Source of the DNA: Microplitis mediator
Taxonomy: Eukaryota > Arthropoda > Insecta > Hymenoptera > Braconidae
NCBI RefSeq assembly: GCF_029852145.1
Contig: NC_079979.1
Coordinates: 20,595,901-20,659,900, forward strand
Reading direction: 5' to 3'
DNA length: 64,000 nt
The position numbers were made by a program, and so were the translations under genes. The notes below the pieces were generated by a model that did no database searches, had not been told where the DNA came from, and worked only from the letters and a program-made list of their open reading frames with translations. Below are positions 37,804 through 48,858 of the stretch, in pieces; within the stretch, counting starts at the first letter, position 1; every line of letters begins with the position of its first letter.

Positions 37804-40216
37804 CAAACTCACTCCACTGCACAATGTCACATAACCGCACTCGAAGTGTATCGGTCTGTAGAGACTATTTCAACGTAGACGTCGTCCATCTTCTTAACTT
37901 TCGACGGCAAACGTTATATTTCCCTCTCTATGCTCTCCATAGCTCTATAGCTCTTATTTATTTTCATTTTTATATTTTTTTATACTCCCGCACTATAAAT
38001 ATTGAGGAAGCGATGGAGAAATAAAACAGTTATATTAGTACACAAGTCTTGCTAACCTTACAACAGCGAAACACCGACAACGTAAACCCAGAGAGACATT
38101 AATCATCGGCGGAATGGGCGTTACGACAAACTAGTTTGTAAAAAGATAATTTATCATCAGCAACGTATTTTGTCTCTGGAAATCACGACAAGTGCTACGG
38201 AAGATAGGTCAAAATAATCATCTTTATTTTATTTATTTTTACTTATTCATGCTAATGATGATGATTATTATTTAAAATAATGCTGCTACTGGTGCTATTG
38301 CCGTTGGACACTCGGTTCTATAGACAGACAATATGTTTATTGTCTGATTAAATCGATTTTGGTTTATAACAACAACGCATATATCCAAAATAATGAGAGT
38401 GTAATGCGTCACGAAGGGATTGAGGGGGCAATCTACGGGTCCGGCAACATATACTATATATATAGATATGACCATAGTTGAGATATATATAGATATCGGA
38501 TGGATGACGAGCGCAAGGGAGATAATTCTCGTAAGCTGCCCACGGCCAGACATAATATCACCAGCTCATTACCTCTATGCGAGGTTCATATCACGCTTCA
38601 CTGGCTTTTGTTTCAAAAACATTGACCTGCTCACTGCGGGAATTTCCATTTTCCTGGCAACAACGCACGCATGCCAGCCCATTAATTAACAATATAAATT
38701 CTTCTGTGTGTTATAGAGAGGCTGATACCTATATTATGCAATAACATTATTACAATTTAATTTAATTTAATTTAATCAAAATAATTACAACAGTATGAAG
38801 AAAAATAATAATATTGTGTGCAATAACAGCAAACTAATTAAACCAATGTACATATATATATTTATATGTGTGTATTTGTTCAGCAGTATTGTCATTTTCT
38901 TAGTAAAGAGAAAGACAGAGAGAGTTGAAACAAAAAATGAGTGACAAAAGTACGAGAGTACGAGAGTAGTCCCAAGACAAATTTCCGCTGGACGTCTTTC
39001 TCGGCAAGTCAGAAGAGACCAAGTTGATCCACCCTAATGTTGCCGTGAGGCAGCGACTAAAAGCCACAACTTTGCCCGAGGTTCGTGCAAAGTGAGGGTG
39101 GGTCGGAGTAGAGAAACATCTCTCTGAGCAGTGCGCTCATCTTTTTCCTTTCCCGTCCTCGAGAACTTGCACGAGCAAGAGATCACCTCCTAATGGAGCT
39201 TTCCGAAGATTTCAGCTCGAGTTCAGACCTTGGGAATGTAAATCTCTACTTGAGATACTTTGTCGCTAGTACCAGTCATTTGTGAGGTTGAAAATAAAAA
39301 TAACAAAATAAAAGAAAATAAATAAAACTGTTAGGATGTACCACGTATTTCAATATAACGAGGGGTTTGTTACTGAGCCAGAGAGCAGTACCAAGAGCAT
39401 GTCTGGATAGAAATTTGTGCGTGCCTTGGTCACTATATCGCACACCAGGCGCCACCGCAACACGCTCCAACGCAGCCTGACACTTTGTATCTACAACTTT
39501 ATTGTCTCTGTATATTCTCCTGGGTGACCGATAAATTTCCCCGCCTACTGTCCACTTTTCTTTCATTATTTGTTGTATTTTATTCAAAGTATCAAATAAA
39601 ACCCAATAATAATAATAATTTCACGTGCGTTTATTATTTAAAGGAAAATTTTGAAAGCACATTATCATTTTAAATAACACTTTTAACTCTATAAAAATAC
39701 CATATATATTTATATAAAACGAGACAAATGAAATAACAGGTTTCTATTTTAAAAACCCAATGTAATGTATATTGATTGGCAAGTACGTTCCCACCACGTG
39801 AGTAATATATATAATCAACTCAACAGAGAGAGCTATACTATACATATATACTTAGTAATGAAGGTATAAGCAGCGTATGAGTAAATAACAAGTCTTGACA
39901 ACGGCGATTTAAAGTTCAGTTGATAGCGGAATTTAAAATGTCGGTAATAGAATAAAGCCAACACAATAGGTTATAGACTTGGGGTTTGAATGTAGCGTTC
40001 GATAGAGGAGAATAGTGTGTATATATAATACTGGCATAGCATTAGAGCGTTAGAACGTCAGAGCGTCGTGGCATCTATTCGAGTGTAGCTCCTTGATGTG
40101 GCACATACAGTGCTGTCGGCATCCCTCAGTAAGGGGTAGTTTGCTTGACAACTCGATTACATGATACTGCTTGGCTTGAGTGGCAAGTGGTGATGCATGG
40201 CTTAGCTACGCGGAAC

Positions 40217-40238
40217 ATATATATATATATATATATAT
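40217..40238. repeat. (AT)n microsatellite
   Basis: Perfect run of about 11 units. Confidence 0.93.
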
Positions 40239-41648
40239 GAAGTCACACACCGCGTAACGAGCCCGTGCTACGGTTCCCTTGATCTCGTCCAATGATTGCG
40301 AAAGATGATATGCAACATCGTAGAGGAAATTAATAATGCTTTCATGTTAGTTTATGTATACCATATGTTCTGTATCTTTGTTAATAATCATGTCACATTC
40401 TCCTTATTATTATTGTTATCATCATCTGATTCAATTTATTCGCCAACTCAGTAAATTATTAATTTCAGATGTAAAAAATATTATTAAAGATTTTTTTTTG
40501 TTTAATCTCTTCTGTGGATCTAGAGATTGATGAAAAAAATTACTAGAGCGAACTAGAGCTTGAGTTTTTAATAAAAAATGAATAAACGATGTTTTTTATT
40601 TTTTTTTAATTTTTATGGTTAATTGGTTGATTTTAATTACATTGTGTTGAAAGCAGAAATACAAGCAAGAGTAATTTAGAATGTATAAAGGAGTTTGTAT
40701 TATTATTTCTAGTTGAAGCAGGTACAGGTAAAGTAGAAGGAAGCAAAGTCTAACGTACAATAACTCGCGAGTCATTTAATAATACAGAGAAGCGAATAGA
40801 AGCGAATGCTCAGAGACTGCTAGTGGAAATACCATGTGTAAGTCGCAATTAATATTTCAGACTTCGTCGGCAGCGAAGTAGCTGCAAGAGCGAGCCAGGA
40901 TTAAGGGCAAGTTCTCTACTCTGTGCTGGCAATGCTGGTATAAAGGAGGATTGCATGCGCCAGTGGAAAACCGTGGTCACTCTGTGCTCCGTTTCGCTGC
41001 TCATACGTTAATTATTCGCAAAGGAAATTAATGCGATCCTCGATATTATTTATATTATTCCTTCTAGTGGCAGTAATGGATGTGAATAGACGGAATTATT
41101 TAACAATAAGTACTCTGTAATATTACATAACGATCAAATTTAATCGTTTAATTCCATCTGTCAATAAATTATTTACTTTTTATTATTATTTTATTCTATT
41201 CGAGGTCCATTTCTTTGAGAATTATCATTTTAAGAGAACTATCCCCGATTCTTCCTTCCGCCTCGATGAATTTTCTATGAGGATTCAAGAAGTATAAAGC
41301 AGACTAAAGGGACAAATATAAAAATAAAATGGACAAAAAAAAAGTAATAATAAAAATAAAATGTTATCCAGGGGGAAACGTGTATGTGTAGCAAGTTATC
41401 GGTTCTTGGTGACCCTTGATAATATGGTAGTAACAAATGTCAGTGTGTGTCCATCTATATATTATTTCTACGGAGACTTATTGTCTCCAAGTACACGTAA
41501 GTGCATTCCACTCGGTATAAATATATATGTATATAAAATCCTAATGACTCGAGGGGAACTCGCTGTATGTTCTATTGATAGAACTAAAATCAATAAGACA
41601 TCGGCGTATTATGCACAAAAAAAAAGAAAAAATTATTATAGTCAATAA

Positions 41649-41864
41649 ACTGGCGTTTTAAAGATTGTATGCCCGGAGCCTCTATTGCGAAGCATCTTAC
41701 CCCTCGCCGATTTGTCAGATCTTAAAGAAAACCTGATCCATGGCCAACTGAAACAAGTCGGTGGTCTACTGTCAATTCAGGATTACGAGAAATTTCTATC
41801 GGAAATCTTAAAACTGTTTTCCGTCCGTTACCACCGGATAAATGTAAAAGGACAATTATGGTAA
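41649..41864 (+). pseudogene. ATG-less protein-like open frame (unrecognised gene or transposon fragment)
   Basis: A 71-codon stop-to-stop frame with no methionine but strikingly protein-like composition: hydrophobic/charged alternation as in LPLADLSDLKENLIHG, LLSIQDYEKFLSEILKLF and VRYHRINVKG, which reads like two amphipathic helices. GC content is clearly above the flanks. The preceding stop (41646-41648) lies in the same frame as an open stretch from 41361, so a single stop separates the two. The frame ends in TGGTAA, and the ATGGTAAAG there could instead be a splice donor. I recognise no family. It could be a decayed transposon ORF, a retroposed fragment or a lone exon of a nested gene. 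Confidence 0.35.
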
Positions 41865-42904
41865 AGAATGACAAAAATAAAATTTTTCAAGGAACTAACA
41901 ATGAAGAGGATAGTTATCCACTGAAGTCATAGAAAATGACAATTATTTAACATATTTAGTTGGTTTAATTGATTTAATATAATATTACTTTAACCACTAA
42001 GTATCGATGTAACATTAAATTAAAATGCAAAAATTGTACAAACAATAAATTTTGTGATAAATTGTAACAAAATTGTAAATTAACTTAGGAGGTCTGAAGA
42101 TGCTAGCCCCGGGAGGTTGGCGAAATATTACTGAATAAAATATTTGAAATTGGGATTGGTTTGCCAGTGAAGTCATTATATATAAAATTAAACACCAATC
42201 AAAGAATGTATGAATGAAATTTCATTCATACATATTAAAATAAAAACAACTAATAATAAATTTTGTCTTGCAATAATATTAAATCAGAATCATGATTAAA
42301 ACTAATGCGACAATCGCTTTTAAGAATTTTAAGATAATACTCTGCAATGGAAAAAAACGCATCGCCTTAGACACCTAGCGGCGAGCAACGAACTACGGCG
42401 TTAAGCCTCGCACTCAGCCGTAACTCTTCATTACGCGCTCTAATTACTGTTACGATTTCTCACTCTCGCACTCGCGGGCCGTGATCAGGCGGCAGTAAGG
42501 TCAGAATTTTGCCTTGAATATTTATTAAAAAATTAATTTAATTATTTAAGGCAGGAAAAAAAATATAAAAAAAATAATTGAGTATGGAACAAAATTAAGT
42601 TGTAAAATTTTAGTTTTTAAGTTAATTAATTGAATATAGACTCTGAGTATTGGCAATTGGCATTTTAGTTTATTTAAATGTAGATTGAGATTAATTATTT
42701 TATAGAAGGAAATTAATAACTGGGTAATAAAGGGGACATTGGTTGAAATAATAAATTAGTTGGTTATTAGAATTTTTTATTTCGCAAGTGATGTATATAC
42801 GTATATAAATATATGTCTGGAATGGTCTTTTGAATTTAAAAAGCTCAAAAGCCTCGTTATTTTCCCGTATGGCAGTCTCTATGCCTGATGTCTTTTCCGG
42901 AAAT

Positions 42905-43210
42905 TTAAAATGGTAATTTCGCAGTTTTCTCCCTCGTCTCTTGTGCCAGTACAGCCAACGATGTAGCTGGAGCTGGAGTATCGGGAAAGTTGCTCGTGAC
43001 AGCAGTGTTTCTGATCCGACATTTAATTTGCGTCAGAGTAACGCGTCCAAGTCGTCGTAGTAGTTGTCGCAGTAGCATTTTCCCCTTTTTGCCTATCACA
43101 GGCATCACGCCCGCTACTCTTTCCGATACATTTTTTTCCATTATTTTATTCTTTTTGGCCTGCTCTTTGCACCCGGCCCCTGCTGCGAGTCCTACGGCCT
43201 TCAAAGACAT
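42905..43210 (-). other. GC-richer island with overlapping open frames on both strands
   Basis: A 101-codon minus-strand frame (starting MSLKAVGLAAGAGCKEQ) and an 81-codon plus-strand frame overlap here. The minus frame is Lys/Arg/Ala-rich with no recognised domain; the plus frame is Ser/Leu/Phe-rich. Both being open is expected where stops are rarer. No splice or promoter signals were found. Kept only as a candidate small gene. Confidence 0.12.
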
Positions 43211-44989
43211 TCTTTATGCGCCGGAAAACATTTAATACCTGATATTTTATCTCGAACGAAATTTTATTAAATTTCACTGGCGATTTATTTCATTATTTTT
43301 TTTTTTTATCATCATCCAGTCCTTGAAAATTAAACGAATCTCAATTAATACATTCGCAATAATGTTGAAAGAGAAGAAAAGACATTTAATTATAACGTCA
43401 ATAATAGCAGAGGTTTAAATAATAAAAACTCGTATCAGAGAGTAGTAGAATCTTTTAACAAATCCTAGAATCATTTGGTCGGAAAAAAGATTTCTTTTGT
43501 TTCTTTAAACTCTACTCAGCTCTTTTATTTCTGTCTGGTTTTATTTCACTCTAGGATACAAGAGTTGAGCTCATGCTTATGTACAAAATCAATGTTTCAA
43601 CATGATGCAGGTACATGCATTTGCGTCTGCACGATTTCTATCCTTCTACGTCTCGTACCCATTTTATCTCGGTAGAATTGAGCCCATACCAACTGGATCT
43701 CTTGATATCACTCGAACGTTTTACTTTTGTTTTCTTTAGCTGATGGGTTACCGTTACTGTTACCGAGACCCGTTTCTAGCTTTCACTTTATACAAATTTT
43801 GTGTACCGAGGATTATTTGGGTTTAAACTTGTCGCATCTACCAATTATACGTTTATTCAGTCTCAGTATAAATTCATTAATAATAATAATTGATAATTGA
43901 TTAATAAATTAAATAAAAGAAAATTTAATTTTATCATGTCGTTTGAATATTATCGAGATAATTATTTTCTTTATTATTATAGTAATTTCTGTTGAAACGC
44001 GGGGTGTAAAGGTGAGTGTAACGTGTGTGCGAGAGTGAGAAAGAGAGAGAGAAAGAGAGAGCTTTTCTAATTTTCTGTTAAATTTCCTTTCTCTGGGTTT
44101 TAACAAAGGGAGTAAACCACTAGTAAGAAAACGCTCGGATATTCTCTTCTAGTAGAGAGTAAAAACATGGGATGAAAGTCCCGGAAGTTACAACAGAGAA
44201 GGGTTGAAAGGTGCGCGAGGAAAGGGGGATTGAATCTTGTCTGTAATTAATGAGGAAAGTTTTATAAATAGCTAAGAGCGCAGTTACCCAAGTATACCTT
44301 GCAAAAGTAAATTCCTTAGTTTCTGAAAAATATTTAACATGTATATATGGGCATGTTCTTTTATTATTTTATTATTTATATTATCTGAAGGGTATTTTTA
44401 TTAAATTTTAAAACTTATATATCCTGTTATTTACTTATTTTTATTTCTGTTTCATTGGATCTTTTATTACTTGTTTCAAATTGTTTTTCTTTTTTTATTT
44501 TCCATGTCCCGAAAGAGTAATTGTCTTTAAAAATTAATAGCTCCGAATTTAATGGCAAAAACTACCATCATTTATTCATTTTTTTTTCGCGATTAATTTT
44601 TAAATTTGATAAATATTTTTCGAGTGATATTAAAATAACCATCAATAACTTTTTTAAAATAATATTGTCTGAATTTAGGAGTTTCTTTGTCCCCGAGTGG
44701 CTACAAGTAAAAAAGCTATTCGACAAACCGAGATTGAGAAACTCATTCTATAAAATAATAAAGATCCGGTTGGTGTAACATGAAAGAAGCATAGTGTAGT
44801 AAAGCCATTTGGAGAAAAGAAGGGGTACATGACTCATGCGATTCGTGTCAACATCGAGCGTGAAGGTTGACTGTTAGCTTACAGACCGGATGTACAGAGT
44901 ATGAAGAGTAAAGAAATGGAGTTGAGAGATAAAGGATAAGGAAAGGGATGAAAATAAAAATAAAAATAATATGTGTAAGAGCTTTAGAG

Positions 44990-45470
44990 ATACAGATAAA
45001 ACTAGAGCTAGAGGTAGAGCTAGAGCTATAGTTCGAGACCAAAGATAGACAGAGCAATAGTCGAGACGTCTGAGAGTGAGTAGCCGTGGGCCGGGCCAGT
45101 GGCGGTGATATTGCTCGCATTAAACTTTCATATTCAATCTTGCCACCCACCGTCGTTGGGAGTATCGCCCCAGTCCCAACCCCAGCTTCAGCCTCAGCCT
45201 CAGCCCAGCTTCAACCCAAACCAGAGTATAAGCCGAGCTGAGAGAACCCAGCATCAACCCCACATGTAATTGTGTTATGCCCTCTTCGCTTCACAACCCT
45301 CTACTATGCTCTCTATACCTCATCCTCATCCTCATCCTCATCCTCCTCAACCTCTAGCTCTTGCTCTTGCTCTAGCTCTACTTGAACCATCTCCTCTACA
45401 CTAGCATCTCCAACATCTCCAACATCTCCAACATCTCCTCCTAGCAAATGAAACCCCTGACGTCTCGATC
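44990..45470. repeat. Low-complexity island of short tandem hexamers and nonamers
   Basis: Successive short arrays: GAGCTA (about 45000-45035), CAGCCT (about 45185-45215), CTCATC (about 45320-45345), CTCTTG/CTCTAG (45355-45380) and a nonamer CATCTCCAA (about 45410-45440). It shows strong strand asymmetry of purines and pyrimidines in the second half. Confidence 0.85.
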
Positions 45471-47113
45471 CTCCTCCGATGTCTTTTCGCTTCGCCTGAT
45501 GTCAGCCCCTCGACAACCAAACCTCATCTCTCTTGTCTATATTGGATTTTTTTTATCTATATACATGGATCCAAAAACTTTTACTTTTTACTTGTCTTAA
45601 CTTTTGACAGCAAAGTTAACGTTTATGTATAACAGGGTCTGGCTAATTTTATGCCGTTTAATTTTTTTTACTTGAATCTGTTTTTGAAAAATAATTTTAA
45701 TAAAATTAATTTTTTTTTTCATGTTGACAAAAGGTAAAAATATAAAGGGAAACAGATAAGAGTTTGGTCAGACCGGTTGATTATCCAGTGACTTGGGGTA
45801 TCCGGCGTTTAGTCCGACATAAAATTGGCCCCCGTTTATTTGTCGGATTTATGTACCGAGGGCGCTATCGCGATGCCATTCGCCAAAGGAGCTTTCCTTT
45901 CCATTTCAACGGTATACACACACACCCACACCATACACTATTCATCTTATCCCAAACCCTTCTCTAAAATTTACTGCCTTGTCTTGGCAATCCATCAGAG
46001 ACTTTATTTTACAAGTTTAAATCAACCTGGCCATTAAAAACAATTTATTTAATTATTTAAATATTTAAAACAAATCAAAGCAACAAAATTAATAAATACT
46101 TAGCTGCATCTGTCAGCATTTAATAAAATTCAAAAAATAAATAAATAAATAAAAGGAACTACGAGAGGCTACAAGTGCATTCATAGAAAAGAAATGGTGG
46201 AGAATCGGTTGCGATCAATAACCTATTGACGTCTTTGAGTGTACGAGAAATTAGAAATTTAATTCAAACGTACTCGAGTGTCGATGCAATATAAAATCAC
46301 GTCCAAAGGAATTAAATAATGATAATAATAGTAATAGAATAAAATAAAAATATATATATATATTTATATGTATGTGTACCTATAGATGAAATAGTTGTCG
46401 TTTGCCGTGAGAGTTGCGCCAATGGCATTCTTATATTGCATAAAGAAGTGCATACTTTCTGTATAATAAAAAATACGTGCTTTAGATTGTACTTGCTTTT
46501 CAAAAGCAAGTATTCTCAAGGAGTTATATCTATAGCTATATATAATACTATGAAATATACGTAATACGTATTGTTACGTATGTTCAAGACGTTTGCCATT
46601 CAACCATTGACTTGTTCGGGAAACGTGACACGAACCGTTTTACTCCTTCGTTTGTATATTACGCCTTCTTACTACTTTGCCTTTCATCCTTTATATTTTA
46701 TCACTACTCCAACACGCAGTTAACAATTACTTATATATATTTTATCAAAATAATTATGACAACCATTCATAAAATTTCATATTCAATATTACTGTTAATT
46801 TATTATGATAAAAAATAATTTACATAAAAAATGAAATAAAATATAACTCGTCAAGTTCAATTGTTATGACGTTTTTGTATGATTTTATCATTTATTTATT
46901 GCCTGTCATCCAGTTGAAGTCTAATAAAAAATTATTAGCTGACGTTATTTACACGTACTGATTAAATAATTTATTTTCTGTTAATAATGATTCCTATCTA
47001 AAAAAATAATCAATTATCAAGTCCTAATTTAGAGCCTCTGGGTAAAAAATATCATGACAAATTTTCTTAAAAAAATGAATTTAATAATAAAAATAAAAAA
47101 AAATATGTTACAG

Positions 47114-47338
47114 GTACAAACGATCGTACGTATCATCGTACCGTTTCAGACACTGAGGGTGGAGTGACGTCAGATAATCCAACGACGCCATTTCCAGCAT
47201 CAGTAGCAGGAGCAGTACCAGCAGCATTGACGCCAAATCACCGGCAGGCTTCGCCATTTCCCATGGAAAGCACAAATTCCCGACGACATCATTACAACAA
47301 CAGTGTGTCGTCGGATCGATCGCGCAACGTCGCCAACG
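47114..47338 (+). CDS. Exon (225 nt), teneurin-like protein, intracellular part
   Basis: Acceptor ATGTTACAG ends at 47113; donor GTACGT starts at 47339. The split codon G+GT gives Gly, followed by 74 open codons and a leftover G. The segment starts TNDRTYHRTVSDTEGG, continues through a Pro/Ala-rich linker (NPTTPFPASVAGAVPAAL) and ends in Asn/Ser/His/Arg-rich sequence (RRHHYNNSVSSDRSRNV). No domain or membrane segment; intrinsically disordered by composition. Phase 1 at both ends and divisible by three, so it can be skipped in frame. Its partner exon follows after only 158 bp. Confidence 0.88.
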
Positions 47339-47496
47339 GTACGTAATCCTTATTCACATACATATTTAGTTATGCCATGCATTATATTATATATTGAATC
47401 GGTTGAGCTAATGATTTAGGTTAAAAATGGTTGGTTGGTGGTGAATGCACCAATGTAAATGGTATTTTGATCAATCGTTATTGTTGACCACGACAG
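47339..47496 (+). other. Short intron, 158 bp
   Basis: Donor GTACGT and acceptor TGACCACGACAG, with an interrupted pyrimidine tract that makes the acceptor look weak. It is the only short intron in the window and carries no repeat. Retaining it would add an in-frame TAA three codons in, so intron retention would truncate the protein. Confidence 0.8.
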
Positions 47497-47706
47497 GCGA
47501 GGTGATTTATGCGGCGCCCAGCAAGAAAACGAGCTCAGGAAATAGTGGGAACCCCAGCACCGGGGGCGGCAGTGTGAGCGGAGGCACTCTAGGTAGACGG
47601 TCTCGTCGGGGCCAACACAACAGCGCTTTAAGCTCCAGCTCGACTGCCAGTGATCGTTCTGAGACCATTTACAATGACGAACACTCTCACATGCATCTCA
47701 ATAATG
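47497..47706 (+). CDS. Exon (210 nt), teneurin-like protein, intracellular part
   Basis: Acceptor CCACGACAG ends at 47496; donor GTAACA starts at 47707. G+GC gives Gly, then 69 codons beginning EVIYAAPSKKTSSGN, then a Gly/Ser-rich linker (TGGGSVSGG), a basic LGRRSRRGQ motif, a Ser cluster (ALSSSSTASDRSE), ETIYNDEHSHMHLNN, and a leftover G. The two tyrosines lie in EVIYA and ETIYND contexts that look like possible phosphorylation sites. Disordered by composition. Phase 1 at both ends. A family G transposon begins immediately after the donor hexamer, leaving very little native intron sequence at this splice site. Confidence 0.88.
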
Positions 47707-47715
47707 GTAACACTA

Positions 47716-48858
47716 CTCTCTTAAAATGAACCAGTGAAATTTCACTGATTTTCCAGTGAAATTCACTGATTCAACCAGTGGACTAAGATGATCGCTTGGC
47801 TCACTGGTTCAACCAATGAAATTCACTGGTTAAGGGCATTCTCAGACAGTACCCCCCACTTTTTAGAAATATGCAATGACTTTCGACTGTCATAACCGTA
47901 TTAAAATTTTATTAATTAATTAAAAAAAAATTAAAACCTTAATTGAAAAAAAGACAACGTAGTCGTAATTTCGTGAAGATATAGAATTTAAAAAAAATTA
48001 CTTACAATTGATATCAGTTGGGAGTTAAACGAAATTTGTTGAATAAATTTTAACCAACAAAATTTTAAAATTCGAATTATAAAATTGACATGATAATTTT
48101 ACTGAAATTTATTTAACGAATTTTGTTTAACTCCTAATTGATATCAAGTGGAAACAATTTTTTTTTAAGTCTATATGTCGGCAAAATTACGACTACGTTG
48201 TCCTTTTTTCAATTAATGCTTTAATTTTTTTTTTTAATTAATTAATAAAAATTTGATACGCTTATGACAGGTGAAAGTCATTGAAGATTTTTAAAAAGTG
48301 GGGGGTACTGTCTGAGAATGACCTTAAACCAGTGATATGCCGGTGTACTATATAAATATAAACACAATAGGTTAGATTAATTTTATTTTATTATAAACGT
48401 TTATTTATAAACAAAGTGAAGTCAAACAAAAAGAGTCTTAATAACAATTATATTCAATTAAAAATTATTTTGTAATATAATAAATAAAATTTATTAGGAT
48501 TTATAAAAATTGAATTTGTTTCCATTTTCAATGGGCTTTTTATATTGTTCAATTTTAAAATTATGTCATTAATTTTTGAGGTTAGCTCCAAGCAATTGAA
48601 ATTACTCCAAAGTTATTTATTTTTAAACTCTGTAAAAATTGTGTCATATAATTATTATTGTTATATAAAAGTTAGTTAAAATATTACATGAAGATAATCA
48701 ATAAATATTACTTATTTATTGACATAATAAAACACTTAAATATACTCATGTACAGAATGCTGCTGTACCCGCGCGCTTACATATTTTTATTTCACTGATT
48801 CAACCAGTGAAATTCACTGGTTGAATCAGTGGAATTTCACTGGTTCATTTTAAGAGAG
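47716..48858. mobile_element. Family G MITE (1143 bp including a nested insert)
   Basis: The inverted ends are about 34 bp long with one mismatch, beginning CTCTCTTAAAATGAACCAGT and ending in the exact inverse, with TA on both sides (47714-47715, 48859-48860). Subterminal regions are arrays of CCAGTGAAATTTCACTGATT-type palindromes. Removing the nested element leaves about 650 bp. The left end lies 9 bp beyond the last base of exon 5, so the element forms essentially the whole 5' part of the intron. Confidence 0.92.
47834..48323. mobile_element. Nested TTAA-flanked foldback element (490 bp)
   Basis: Bordered by TTAA on both sides (47830-47833, 48324-48327) and inserted into a palindromic CACTGG..CCAGTG unit of family G. 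The ends are GGGCATTCTCAGACAGTACC and its inverse with one mismatch. Similarity continues inward: matching blocks include CAATGACTTTC, TTATTAATTAATTAAAAAAA, GACAACGTAGTCGTAATTT, TTGATATCA and GGAGTTAAAC. The element is therefore two near-complementary arms (about 47834-48056 and 48090-48323) around a ~35-bp spacer. TTAA targets are known for piggyBac and Kolobok transposons; which one applies is unresolved. Confidence 0.93.

Larger units (their letters stand above)
36137..47113 (+). other. Intron, 11 kb
   Basis: Donor GTAACG at 36137; acceptor ATATGTTACAG ending at 47113. Holds a family D MITE almost at the donor (36157-36453); AT-rich unique sequence; a CAG/ACC-type simple stretch (37758-37803); (AT)n at 40217; an ATG-less protein-like frame at 41649-41864 followed by a hairpin-like GC patch near 42085-42125; GC-richer islands at 42350-42500 and 42900-43210; and a purine/pyrimidine-biased low-complexity island at 44990-45470. 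No exon of the host gene was found inside. Confidence 0.65.

Noticed and set aside
42088..42150. Hammerhead ribozyme
   Set aside because: A CTGAAGA..GAAA core and a possible stem II and stem III are present, but the sequences that should form stem I do not pair.
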